From: Actinopolyspora biskrensis
GTDB lineage: Bacteria; Actinomycetota; Actinomycetes; Mycobacteriales; Pseudonocardiaceae
DNA length: 64,000 nucleotides
Direction: 5' to 3'
Assembly (NCBI RefSeq): GCF_013408175.1
Contig: NZ_JACBYW010000001.1
Coordinates: 496,001 to 560,000, forward strand
Shown here: positions 32,577 to 40,404 of the stretch, one piece after another
Layout of the letters: every line of letters begins with the position of its first letter
How positions within the stretch are numbered: the stretch's first letter is position 1
Position numbers and translations under genes: made by a program
The notes under the pieces: generated by a model
Told to the model about the DNA's origin: nothing
What the model saw: only the letters and a program-made list of their open reading frames with translations
The model's database searches: none

Positions 32577-33824
32577 AGCTCACCCCCGCTTGCGCGGGGA
32601 AAGCCGGAGCGGCCACTGCTGTTCCCACCCTGGCCGGGACTCACCCCCGCTTGCGCGGGGAATCCGGGCAGCTCAATCGTCCGGATGGTCAAGGCACCGG
32701 CTCACCCCCGCTTGCGCGGGGAAACCCGTGGCGGGAGCTGTTGCAGGAGATGCTGCGGTGGCTCACCCCCGCTTGCGCGGGGAACCCCGGGCCGCGCTCA
32801 ACAGGATCGAGCTCGTGCTGGGCTCACCCCCGCTTGCGCGGGGAAACCAGCTCGATGATCCGCTCGGCGTAGTCCTTGCTAGGCTCACCCCCGCTTGCGC
32901 GGGGAAACCCGTAGCTCGTAAACAACGGCATCCCCGGATCCAGGCTCACCCCCGCTTGCGCGGGGAAACCCGTGCCGGCGGCGTCGGTGGTGTCGCCGGT
33001 CTGGGCTCACCCCCGCTTGCGCGGGGAAACCGTAATCCACCACCACATCGGACGACTCGGCGCGGGCTCACCCCCGCTTGCGCGGGGAAACCATCGACAC
33101 CATGCTCGTCACCGCTGGTGAGCGGGGCTCACCCCCGCTTGCGCGGGGAAACCGCTCGGAGTGCCGTAACCGAAAGCGAGGATGCCGGCTCACCCCCGCT
33201 TGCGCGGGGAAACCTGAAATACTGTTTTGATGCCGTCCCACAGGCCCGGCTCACCCCCGCTTGCGCGGGGAAACCCGGGTGGTTGCCCAGTCCTGCCGGG
33301 ACTCGGGGGGCTCACCCCCGCTTGCGCGGGGAATCCGTCTCGGTGTTGACGGTGATCGTGCACCGGCAGGGCTCACCCCCGCTTGCGCGGGGAAACCATC
33401 ACGACCCGCCAGGAGACCGAACGCCCGCGGGGCTCACCCCCGCTTGCGCGGGGAATCCGAGGCCCGCCCGGTGGGCGAGGACCAGGAACTCGGCTCACCC
33501 CCGCTTGCGCGGGGAATCCAAGGAATGGTGGGACGAAAACGGCCGGATGACGGGCTCACCCCCGCTTGCGCGGGGAATCCGGAGCACGGAAAACCGCTCA
33601 CGCCTCAACTACGGGCTCACCCCCGCTTGCGCGGGGAATCCCACGTACGTCGTGCCTACCTTCAGGGCGCGCCAGACTCACCCCCGCTTGCGCGGGGAAT
33701 CCTCCCGTCACAGCTCAAGCTGTGACGGAGTCGCCGGCTCACCCCCGCTTGCGCGGGGAATCCTCGCCAGAGCTGCCGGAGTTCCCGCCGCCGGTCGGCT
33801 CACCCCCGCTTGCGCGGGGAATCC
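32577..33824 (-). CRISPR. CRISPR array 1, type I-E, 21 repeats and 20 spacers
   Basis: Repeats of 28 bases recur at an exact 61-base period from 32577 to 33797, so all spacers are 33 bases. On the plus strand a repeat starts GGCTCACCCCCGC and ends GCGGGGAAACC or GCGGGGAATCC, with TTGC between. Read on the minus strand it matches the I-E pattern (GGATTCCCCGCGC...). The leader lies to the right; the leftmost repeat (32577) is degenerate, as expected for the distal end. The AATCC variant is confined to the leader-proximal part. Long plus-strand reading frames here are artefacts of the repeat. Confidence 0.97.
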
Positions 33825-34035
33825 CCTTTTTGTGCTGGGAAAATCAGAGTGGTTTACCGTTTTGTGATCTTGTGGGGTGCTTGCGTGTTGTGACGTCGGA
33901 AGCTGCGGGTAGGGGCATTGACGATCAGTCTGCCACCGATGGCGCGGTTGGTGTAGCAGCATGGCCGTCTGGTCTCGTAGCAGCATGTGAACACTGGCTG
34001 CTACGCGGATCTCGTGGCCGGGTGACTCGGGAACA
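33825..34035 (-). promoter_or_regulatory. Leader of CRISPR array 1
   Basis: It begins CCTTTTTGTGCTGGGAAAA next to the first repeat and continues GAGTGGTTTACCGTTTTGTG. The same segment borders arrays 2 and 3 on the same side, with about 200 bases of homology. It should hold the array promoter (minus direction) and the integration-anchoring sequence. Confidence 0.85.
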
Positions 34036-34044
34036 CTGCACCAC

Positions 34045-34140
34045 TACCGTGCCGTGGTCGTCAGGTACGACGAACTCGTCGTCTACCACGAAGACACCGC
34101 GACTATCATCGAAATCGCTGGTCAAGCTGGTTCCATCGTT
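34045..34140 (+). pseudogene. Transposase C-terminal remnant (IS5-like), copy next to array 1
   Basis: The plus frame reads HYRAVVVRYDELVVYHEDTA, then TIIEIA, close to the RYDKLAVRYE...AAINEWL end of IS5-group DDE transposases. No upstream catalytic part is present. The corresponding remnant by array 2 (51540-51650) is better preserved. Confidence 0.65.
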
Positions 34141-34143
34141 TTC

Positions 34144-34336
34144 CTGCGCCGATGGGGTCGTCGAAAGCTCCTGGGGCTGGACCAACCAGCACTGCCGCAG
34201 CTTCTGCGGCTACGAACGTCTGTCCGAATGCCATGAAGCTATCGTCCGCTGCTCCATGGTCAACACCACCAGCAGGCGCCTCACCCCGCTGGGGAACGGC
34301 TGTTGGGGGAGAAGAGTTGTTGTTCCAGGTGGGTAG
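34144..34336 (+). pseudogene. Second transposase C-terminal remnant
   Basis: The frame reads VVESSWGWTNQHCRSFCGYE, then RLSECHEAIVRCSMVNTTSRRL, matching the VVERTFAWLxxxRRLxxDYERLPxxxEAMVxxAMxxLMxRRL end of another IS5-group transposase. Only the tail remains; no inverted repeats identified. Confidence 0.65.
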
Positions 34337-34497
34337 GCGGTCGAGGCCGCCAGTGTTGTGTCGCGAGGTGGCGTTCCTGCGGGGCAGTGGAGGGGACAGC
34401 GGTTCGGTCGCTGTGGCCGGTGACCGGTGGTATGGGCAGCCACGGGAGGAGGACGGAGGCGAGTGCATTTCCGGTGTGCGAGGTGTGCGGTTTCTTG

Positions 34498-34674
34498 TTA
34501 CTGCTGTGCTCGTAGGAGGTCCCGGACGCGGATGAGCAGGTGCACATCGGTGCACGGTGTGGCTGGCTCGATGAGTTGCCCGGACCACGACAGCCGCCGG
34601 TCGAGCTGTGCTCCTTCGGAGGTCTGCGGTTCCCGTTGCGGCAGTTCGGACGGGTGCGGGGCCGCGTCAGTCAC
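34498..34674 (-). CDS. Small unknown protein (58 aa)
   Basis: The GTG at 34674 overlaps the end of the upstream gene, implying coupling. The product (VTDAAPHPSELPQREPQ..., ending DVHLLIRVRDLLRAQQ) is not recognised. It belongs to a small operon downstream of the XRE regulator. Confidence 0.45.
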   Translation of the reverse strand: MTDAAPHPSELPQREPQTSEGAQLDRRLSWSGQLIEPATPCTDVHLLIRVRDLLRAQQ

Positions 34675-34903
34675 GGCAGGACACCCCGCACAGGTGTGCC
34701 CGGGCATAGCGGGTGATGTCGGCCCGGACGCACTCGTCGCAGCCGAGCACGGCGTGGGTGGGCTTGTCCGGAGTGGACACGGTGAGTCCGCACAGAGTGC
34801 GTTCAAGCTCGTCGGAGCAGTCCCGGTAATGCGCTGTACCGGTCGCGTCGGTCCAGGTGGACTCCGACGGCAGGTGGAGTGGTGTGACGTCGCACTGTGT
34901 CAT
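34667..34903 (-). CDS. Small Cys-rich unknown protein (78 aa)
   Basis: ATG at 34903 opens MTQCDVTPLHLPSES. Six Cys occur, including CDECVRADITRYARAHLCGVSC (in part a CxxC-x13-C pattern), suggesting metal binding. Lies just downstream of the XRE regulator gene and couples to the next ORF. Function unknown. Confidence 0.5.
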   Translation of the reverse strand: MTQCDVTPLHLPSESTWTDATGTAHYRDCSDELERTLCGLTVSTPDKPTHAVLGCDECVRADITRYARAHLCGVSCRD

Positions 34904-34957
34904 GGTGATCACGCTAAGCATGATTGCTCGTGTGGAGTTGCCACGCTGGCAACGTCC

Positions 34958-36196
34958 TCACCGCAGACCGAAGCGACGGGCCAGGCTGGTCAATTCCCAC
35001 GAGGGCCGCGCGGCTCGACGGGTCAGTTGGGCGATGAGCTCACGGGCGAGGGGATCGGGGCGGAGCCGTTGCGGGGCGATGCGGTCGGCGGCATCGAGAT
35101 GTCGGACGGCCTCGGCGTCACGTGTTCGGTCGTGCTGGGTCAGTGCCCGGGCCAGGTCGAAGTGGATCGACGAGGCGCGTTCTCGGCTGCCGAGCGCGGT
35201 CACGTCCAGCCCCGCGCGCATCACCTCGTCGTAGACCCGCGGGCCCTCACCCAGTTCGATGCCGGTGCTCAGTCGCCAGGCGGCCGCGTTGCTCGGGCCG
35301 AAATGCTGACGCATCCCGTCCTGTTCGCCGGTGTGGGCAGCGATCCGGTCGGCCTCGTCGAGATGGAGATGGGCCTGCTCGCCGTCGCCCTGCCGGGCGG
35401 CGGTACGAGCGAGCTGGAGATGCAGCAGCCCGGTCATCTCGGCGGTCAGCGTGTCGGTGTTCGACCACCGCACCGTCGGGGACAGCTCGGTGATCCCCTC
35501 GGTCAGCACTGTCGTGGCACGGGTGCGGGCGGCGGTGCTGGTCAGTTCCAGGGACCAGTACCAGCGGGCGAAGCCGGCCAGGCCAGGATCGCCGCCGCGT
35601 TGCGCGAGATCGTGGCCGCGTCGAGCCGCCGCGGCCGCCAGGTCGATGTTGCCTCCTCGGCTGGACACCACTCCGGCGACGAAGCAGGCGAGTACTGCCG
35701 CGCGGACGGCCGTACGGCGATCGGCTGCCGAGCTGGTCCACAGCTGTGCCTGCGATTCGGCCACCAGAGTGGCCGCCTCCCGCGCCGCACGGTGGTACTG
35801 GGCCTGCGCGCAATCCGCGTTGGCGGCATCCACGGTGTGCACCAGCTTCGACAACGGTCTGGGGGCCACGTCCGGGAGGTCGTCGGCGTCGTAGGTGTGC
35901 AGCACCGCCCGGATCTCGGCGAGAGCATCGTGCGTCTGCTCGTGATCGTCGTGGGACGACGCCATGGGAGCCCCCGTGATGTCCGCGATCGAGCAGCCCA
36001 GGGCGCTGGCGAGGTCCTCGATCAAACCTCGCCGGTCGAACTGGCGATGCCCGGACTCCAAGCGACTCAGGTAACTCTTGGAGATCCCGGCCAGCCCGGC
36101 GACGACCTCCAGACCGAGTCCGCGTCGCCGCCGAATCATGCGAACTCGCGCACCGAGATCGGCCGAGGTCAGTGCGCCCGCGCTGCGGTTGGTCAT
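34958..36196 (-). CDS. XRE-family regulator with TPR-like C-terminus
   Basis: Protein of 412 aa. An N-terminal helix-turn-helix (residues about 14-70: LGARVRMIRRRRGLGLEVV, AGISKSYLSRLESGHRQF) is followed by a long all-helical region with TPR-like spacing to the end. Such regulators often accompany actinomycete peptide clusters, sensing a small ligand through the helical domain. It lies upstream of the FxLD locus genes on the same strand and may control them. The start follows the HTH family's usual length. Confidence 0.8.
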   Translation of the reverse strand: MTNRSAGALTSADLGARVRMIRRRRGLGLEVVAGLAGISKSYLSRLESGHRQFDRRGLIEDLASALGCSIADITGAPMASSHDDHEQTHDALAEIRAVLHTYDADDLPDVAPRPLSKLVHTVDAANADCAQAQYHRAAREAATLVAESQAQLWTSSAADRRTAVRAAVLACFVAGVVSSRGGNIDLAAAAARRGHDLAQRGGDPGLAGFARWYWSLELTSTAARTRATTVLTEGITELSPTVRWSNTDTLTAEMTGLLHLQLARTAARQGDGEQAHLHLDEADRIAAHTGEQDGMRQHFGPSNAAAWRLSTGIELGEGPRVYDEVMRAGLDVTALGSRERASSIHFDLARALTQHDRTRDAEAVRHLDAADRIAPQRLRPDPLARELIAQLTRRAARPSWELTSLARRFGLR

Positions 36197-36519
36197 CTCG
36201 TCTGCTCCTCATTGTGCGCCGCTGCCTCCCCGATGTCCCGTGTCGCAGCGGCGAAGGAGCCTGCTCCGGGAGTCGGCGGGATGTTCGCGGCGGGGCTGGC
36301 CATGGTGGTGGCGAAGTCGTTTCGCGTGCCTGTCGGCGGTGGTGGGCAGCAACCCGTGCAGCTGGCGGGGAGGTCTTCGGCGGGTGTGGCACTCGGAGAG
36401 GCCCGGAACTCAGCGTGGTCGGGGGAGCCGCTGTGCAGGGCCCTGTCTCGTGAGTGGGGTCCTCGAGTGCGGGAGGCGTCTTCGGGTCTGGAATCGACAG
36501 GGGATCGGCGGGGGAGTCG
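36197..36519. other. Intergenic region between methyltransferase 1 and the XRE regulator
   Basis: About 320 bases. It should hold the promoter of the XRE gene. No small ORF with precursor-like features was found. Confidence 0.4.
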
Positions 36520-37773
36520 TCAGAAGTGCCGGTGGTCCTCCGCTAGCTGGTCGGGTTCGGGAGCGTAGGTGACGGCGACTCGGCTGTGGCGCTTCTCGAT
36601 GGTGGCGCCGTGATCGTGCTCGGTGCTTGTCGAGTCCGCGGGGTAGGCGATGAGGGTGGGCCGCTGCTCGCGGGCGTGTGCCCAGTGTCCGATCACCTCG
36701 ACCAGCCGGTCGGCCAGTGCGGCTGCGTTTGGTCCGTGGCCGATCGCGCCGAGTTCCCAGCGGGACCCTTCTTCGGTGCGGTGCCGGTGCTGGGTCACGT
36801 AGGCCAGCGACTCGCCGTCGGCGAGTGCGGGGGAGCGCATCGGTGCCAGTGGGGCGACCAGTTCGCGGGGCACGTTCGGGTGCGCGTTGATGCGGCAGGT
36901 GCGGCTGTCTTCGGCGGTCAGCCGCAGCCAGATCCCGTCGAAGGGCTCGTTGGCGACCATCATGTGCCCGGACCAGCGACTGGTGTGCGGGGTGTCGAGC
37001 ACGCCACGCAGCTTGGCGGAGTTGATCGGCTGGTCGCGGTCCCAGTGCAGGCTCACGGTGCCGTCGTCGGTGATCGGCGCGGTTCGTTCGCCTTCGGTGT
37101 CCCCGGTCAGGGGGACGAAGCCGCACAGCTCCACACCATCGGAGACGAGCTTTCCGCCTCGCTCGGCCAGCGCCACTGCGCGGGTTTGGCCGCGCCAGCG
37201 CAGCGGCAGCACCATCCGCCCGGTGGGGGTGAGCTGCTGCCACCAGCTCGGGGGAATGTCCCAGGGGGAGACGGTGGCGATGATCCGGTCGTACGGGCCG
37301 TTCTCGGGCGCGCCGTGGGTGCCGTCGCCGGTGACGACGTGTGTGTGGCCGTGTCCGGCAGCGTCGAGGTTGCGGCGTGCCTGCTCGGTCACCTCGGGGT
37401 CTGCGTCGATGGTGGTCACGAGTTGGGAGTCGCCGGTGAGTTCGGCCAGCAGTGCGGCGTTGTAGCCGGTGCCCGCGCCGATCTCGAGGACGCGGTGACC
37501 GGGGTGCACGTCGAGCTGGTCGAGCATCATCGCCACCACGAACGGGGCGCTGGCGCAGCTCAGGGAGGTGCCGTCGGCGAACCGGTGGGTGATGACTGCT
37601 TCGAACGGGTGGTAGGCGGTCTGGAGGTCGGCCTCGGGGACGAACTCGTGGCGGGGCATCTGCCGGAGCGCGCGTTCCACGCGCGGGTTCGTCGCGAAGC
37701 CGTCTCCTCGGACTTTCTCGACCATGCGGGCACGCAGTTCCTCGGCTGATGCGGCGGTGGCCTCGGTGTTCAT
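36520..37773 (-). CDS. FxLD-system methyltransferase 1 (PIMT-like)
   Basis: Protein of 417 aa. The N-terminal half is a protein-L-isoaspartate O-methyltransferase-like Rossmann domain: LRQMPRHEFVPEADLQTAY, motif I VLEIGAGTGYNAALLAEL, then IDADPEV and PYDRIIATVSPWDIPPSW. A C-terminal half of unknown fold follows, as in methyltransferases of FxLD lanthipeptide loci. By analogy to lanthipeptide PIMTs it would methylate Asp in the core peptide, allowing succinimide or isoaspartate formation. The ATG at 37773 has GGAAGGG upstream. A second copy lies at 45049. Confidence 0.82.
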   Translation of the reverse strand: MNTEATAASAEELRARMVEKVRGDGFATNPRVERALRQMPRHEFVPEADLQTAYHPFEAVITHRFADGTSLSCASAPFVVAMMLDQLDVHPGHRVLEIGAGTGYNAALLAELTGDSQLVTTIDADPEVTEQARRNLDAAGHGHTHVVTGDGTHGAPENGPYDRIIATVSPWDIPPSWWQQLTPTGRMVLPLRWRGQTRAVALAERGGKLVSDGVELCGFVPLTGDTEGERTAPITDDGTVSLHWDRDQPINSAKLRGVLDTPHTSRWSGHMMVANEPFDGIWLRLTAEDSRTCRINAHPNVPRELVAPLAPMRSPALADGESLAYVTQHRHRTEEGSRWELGAIGHGPNAAALADRLVEVIGHWAHAREQRPTLIAYPADSTSTEHDHGATIEKRHSRVAVTYAPEPDQLAEDHRHF

Positions 37774-37801
37774 CGTGTCCCTTCCTCGCTTCTTCGTCGT
37801 G

Positions 37802-38090
37802 TCAACCGTCCAGCAGCAGGCAGGCATCCCACCGCGTGACGGGGACCTGATCGGTGGTGGCGGTGTGCAGCGCCAGCCGGGCTCCTGCTTCTCCGGTGAG
37901 CAGGCCCGCCCCCGGTGAGGAGTGCTCGTCCAGCCGGTTCGTGAGTCGTTCGATCAGCATCGGCAGGTGCGCGCGGAGGCGCGGGGCGTGCTGGCTCATG
38001 CGCCAGGTGGTGTGCAGCAGCCCCGCCCACCCGTGGCAGAGGGAGACGTCTGTGAACTGGGCGAGCTGCCCGTTGTCGGCCCTGGTAACG
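37802..38090 (-). pseudogene. LanC cyclase remnant (C-terminal part only)
   Basis: The frame reads LAQFTDVSLCHGWAGLLHTT and ends VTRWDACLLLDG, parallel to GLCHGLAGIGQTAWRM and GWDACLLLA of the intact LanC at 40405. The zinc-binding CHG remains, but the upstream two thirds and the other zinc ligands are missing and no start codon fits. It marks a second, decayed lanthipeptide gene set. Confidence 0.65.
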
Positions 38091-38094
38091 ACAT

Positions 38095-38283
38095 CTAGCC
38101 GGGTCGGTAGCGGGCGTCGTACGGGGCGGTCGAGGCGAACAACTCGGCGGGGTCGTAGAAGAAGTTCAACAGTTCTCCAGTCACGGGGCACGGCTGTGTA
38201 GTCGCTGAGACGTGTCCCAGGGCTGACGAGCGGGGAAGTGACGTCAGCTCCCAGGGTGGATTTGCCACGTGCTGCCGTTTCAC
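38095..38283 (-). CDS. Small unknown ORF between the TPR gene and the LanC remnant
   Basis: The GTG at 38283 follows the stop of the upstream gene by four bases. The 62-residue product (KRQHVANPPWELTSLPRSSA, ending YDPAELFASTAPYDARYRPG) has no precursor-like leader. It could be a remnant of whatever was fused or joined to the LanC fragment. Confidence 0.35.
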   Translation of the reverse strand: MKRQHVANPPWELTSLPRSSALGHVSATTQPCPVTGELLNFFYDPAELFASTAPYDARYRPG

Positions 38284-38287
38284 GGTC

Positions 38288-39538
38288 TTAGTAGCGAGGC
38301 ATCCCTCGCGGCGCTGCCTCTGCCGTGTCTGTCGGTCCGGCCAGGTCATCGCCGAGTCCGCCCCGTGGTTGTGGGGCAGTCGTGCTGGGGTAGTTCCTTC
38401 GGGGCTGGTCGTGAGTTGACTGTTGTCGTGTGAGTGCGTGAGCCAGGCTGGTTTCGCTTCTGGCTATCGCGTCGGTGAGTTCGGTGAGGGGCTCGGCTGG
38501 TGCTTCCTCGCCGTGGTGGAGGCCGGCGGTGGTGATGATGTGGGTTAGCGCGCGCTGGTCGGTGTCGGACATGTTCTGCGCGCAGGCTGGGTGGGTGAGC
38601 ACGTCGTGGGCGGCGTAGGCGTCTGCCGCGGTGATGGCTTGTCGGATGATGTCGGTGGTGATTGGTGTGTGGTTGGTGAGGTCGAGTACGCATAGACCGA
38701 GGCGGCAGCGAAACACCGGTGGTGTGGACTGGTGGGGGAGTGCGAGGTAGCGCTCGACCATGTCCGTGTCAGCTGGTTGGGTGTCGCGTTCTGCGGTGGT
38801 CAGGCACAGCGTGGTGAGGTAGGACGCGACGGCTTGTTCCCACGTTTCCGGGGTGGAGCTGTGTGCGAGCAGGTCGAGGGCGTGCTCGTGGTCGTCGTTG
38901 ACGATGCGGGTGAGGACGGCGACTTGTCTGCCGTCGAGCATGCGGTCGCCGATACCTTTGTGGCGTTCGAGGTGTTCGAGCGCGTCGTTCCATCGTCCGG
39001 CTCGGGTCAGGGCTCGGGTGCCGTCGGCCAGCAGCACTGTCCAGAGGAATCGGACGAGGTCGCCTCGTGCTGCTCTGTGATCGTCGGTGAGGTCGGTGAG
39101 GTCGATGTTCCGACCGTCGATCGTGGTCGCCGTTCTCGTGCGCAGGGCTTGGTAGACGTGGGTGAGCAGCTGGTGCGCACGGTTGCCGTGGCCGTTGCGG
39201 ATGTGCAGTCGGCCGAGGTTGACCAGGGGTTGCAGGGCGAGTTTGGCCGTTGTCGGTGCCAGCGGCCGGTGGGCGTGGAAGAGGTCGAATTGTCGCCGGC
39301 ACAGCTGGTGGGCGCGGTCGGGCAGGCCGCAGTCGCTGAGGATGAGCGCGGCCTTGTTGCAGGCTTCGGCGGCGGTGGTGATGCGTTGTTCCGGTGGGCC
39401 GTGCGCGGCGGTGTGGGCGAGGTGGTTGATCTCGTCGACGCGTTCGGTGAGTGCTCGGCAGGCGGGCCGTGGCCGTGGCAGGAGCGGGAACCACGAGGCG
39501 AGTCGTTCGTGGAGGTGGTCGTTGCTGGAGAGAGGCAT
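38288..39538 (-). CDS. Helical TPR-like protein of the lanthipeptide locus
   Basis: Protein of 416 aa built of repeated helices (ITTAAEACNKAALILSDCGL, PDRAHQLCRRQFDLFHA, LALQPLVNLGRLHIRNG) without an HTH or enzyme motif. It begins 13 bases after the SpaB_C gene stop. Similar proteins occur in actinomycete RiPP clusters; the role is unknown, possibly protein-protein docking or regulation. Confidence 0.6.
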   Translation of the reverse strand: MPLSSNDHLHERLASWFPLLPRPRPACRALTERVDEINHLAHTAAHGPPEQRITTAAEACNKAALILSDCGLPDRAHQLCRRQFDLFHAHRPLAPTTAKLALQPLVNLGRLHIRNGHGNRAHQLLTHVYQALRTRTATTIDGRNIDLTDLTDDHRAARGDLVRFLWTVLLADGTRALTRAGRWNDALEHLERHKGIGDRMLDGRQVAVLTRIVNDDHEHALDLLAHSSTPETWEQAVASYLTTLCLTTAERDTQPADTDMVERYLALPHQSTPPVFRCRLGLCVLDLTNHTPITTDIIRQAITAADAYAAHDVLTHPACAQNMSDTDQRALTHIITTAGLHHGEEAPAEPLTELTDAIARSETSLAHALTRQQSTHDQPRRNYPSTTAPQPRGGLGDDLAGPTDTAEAAPRGMPRY

Positions 39539-39551
39539 CGCGGGGGTCCGA

Positions 39552-40385
39552 TCAGTCGAAGACGAGCGTGGCCGCGGCGTGGGCGAGCAGGGTCTGGTTG
39601 GCCGGGCTGAGACCGAAGCGGTTGAACGCGAACAGGGCGTGGTGGGCCAGCACGGCGCGCAGCCCGCGCTCGAGGACGCCCTCGCGGGCCAAGCGGGCTA
39701 GCTGTGTGCCCGCGTCGTCGAAGGCGGTGAACCAGTCCGCCGCGACGGCGAGGTCGCTGGTGGGGTCGCATGCCAGCTGCGCGGTGTCGACGGTCATCAG
39801 GCGACGTAGCGCGGGGTGCAGCGCGTGCACGGTCTCCGGTGGGAGCTCGTGGATCGGGCGACGGTTCTGTGCGATCCGGGCCCAGATGTCTCCCTGCTCG
39901 TACCAGTCCTGCCCGGCCGCGCGGAACAGACGGCTGCACAGCAGCATCGCCAGCTCTCGGCGCCCTACGATCCCTTCCGCGGCGCCGAGATGGTTGAGGT
40001 AGGTCAGGACGTGGTGGCTGTCCTGGTGGAACAGGGTGTGGGCCAGCGCCATGCCGGCGGTTCCGCCGAAGGCGTGGACCTCGGGTTCGTAGATGACCGG
40101 CGTGGCCCGGGGAAAGTGCGTGTGGAGGAGGGCGAGCGCCTCGGAGGCGGTGTCCTCGTCCGGTGCCTGGATGCGCACTCGCCAGCACGGGAGCGTGGCT
40201 TCGCGCGGGGCGAGGCCGCTGTGGCTATCGGGGACCTGTTCGGCTTTGCGAGTGAAGAACCAGGCCTCGATCAGTCCGGCGTGGCTGGCTTCGGTGAGGG
40301 CGGGCCCGAGGTGGGTCACCGCGGTGTGTTCGACGGTGTCCCAGTCGTCGAATCGGACGTTGAGTTGGCGCCAGGACGGGGTCAC
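39552..40385 (-). CDS. Stand-alone SpaB_C / thiopeptide-type biosynthesis protein
   Basis: Protein of 277 aa. WRQLNVRFDDWDTVEHTAV, LIEAWFFTRKAEQ and YEPEVHAFGGTAGMALAHTLFH match the SpaB_C domain (lanthipeptide dehydratase elimination domain, also called thiopeptide-type bacteriocin biosynthesis). In family terms it removes glutamate from glutamylated Ser/Thr. LanB at 41631 already carries its own such domain, so this is an extra copy. The GTG at 40385 has AAGGAG upstream. Confidence 0.82.
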   Translation of the reverse strand: MTPSWRQLNVRFDDWDTVEHTAVTHLGPALTEASHAGLIEAWFFTRKAEQVPDSHSGLAPREATLPCWRVRIQAPDEDTASEALALLHTHFPRATPVIYEPEVHAFGGTAGMALAHTLFHQDSHHVLTYLNHLGAAEGIVGRRELAMLLCSRLFRAAGQDWYEQGDIWARIAQNRRPIHELPPETVHALHPALRRLMTVDTAQLACDPTSDLAVAADWFTAFDDAGTQLARLAREGVLERGLRAVLAHHALFAFNRFGLSPANQTLLAHAAATLVFD

Positions 40386-40404
40386 GCGATGGCTCCTTGT
40401 CGGG

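Noticed and set aside
32590-33867. 425-codon plus-strand open frame with repeated SPPLARG / TPACAGKP peptides
   Set aside because: It is the CRISPR array read as protein; the peptide repeats are translations of the 28-base repeats in shifting frames.
34427-36568. 713-codon plus-strand open frame
   Set aside because: Antisense to the XRE/TPR regulator, which has a recognisable helix-turn-helix on the other strand.
36410-37243. 277-codon minus-strand frame overlapping methyltransferase 1
   Set aside because: Arg/Pro-rich shadow in another frame of the methyltransferase gene.
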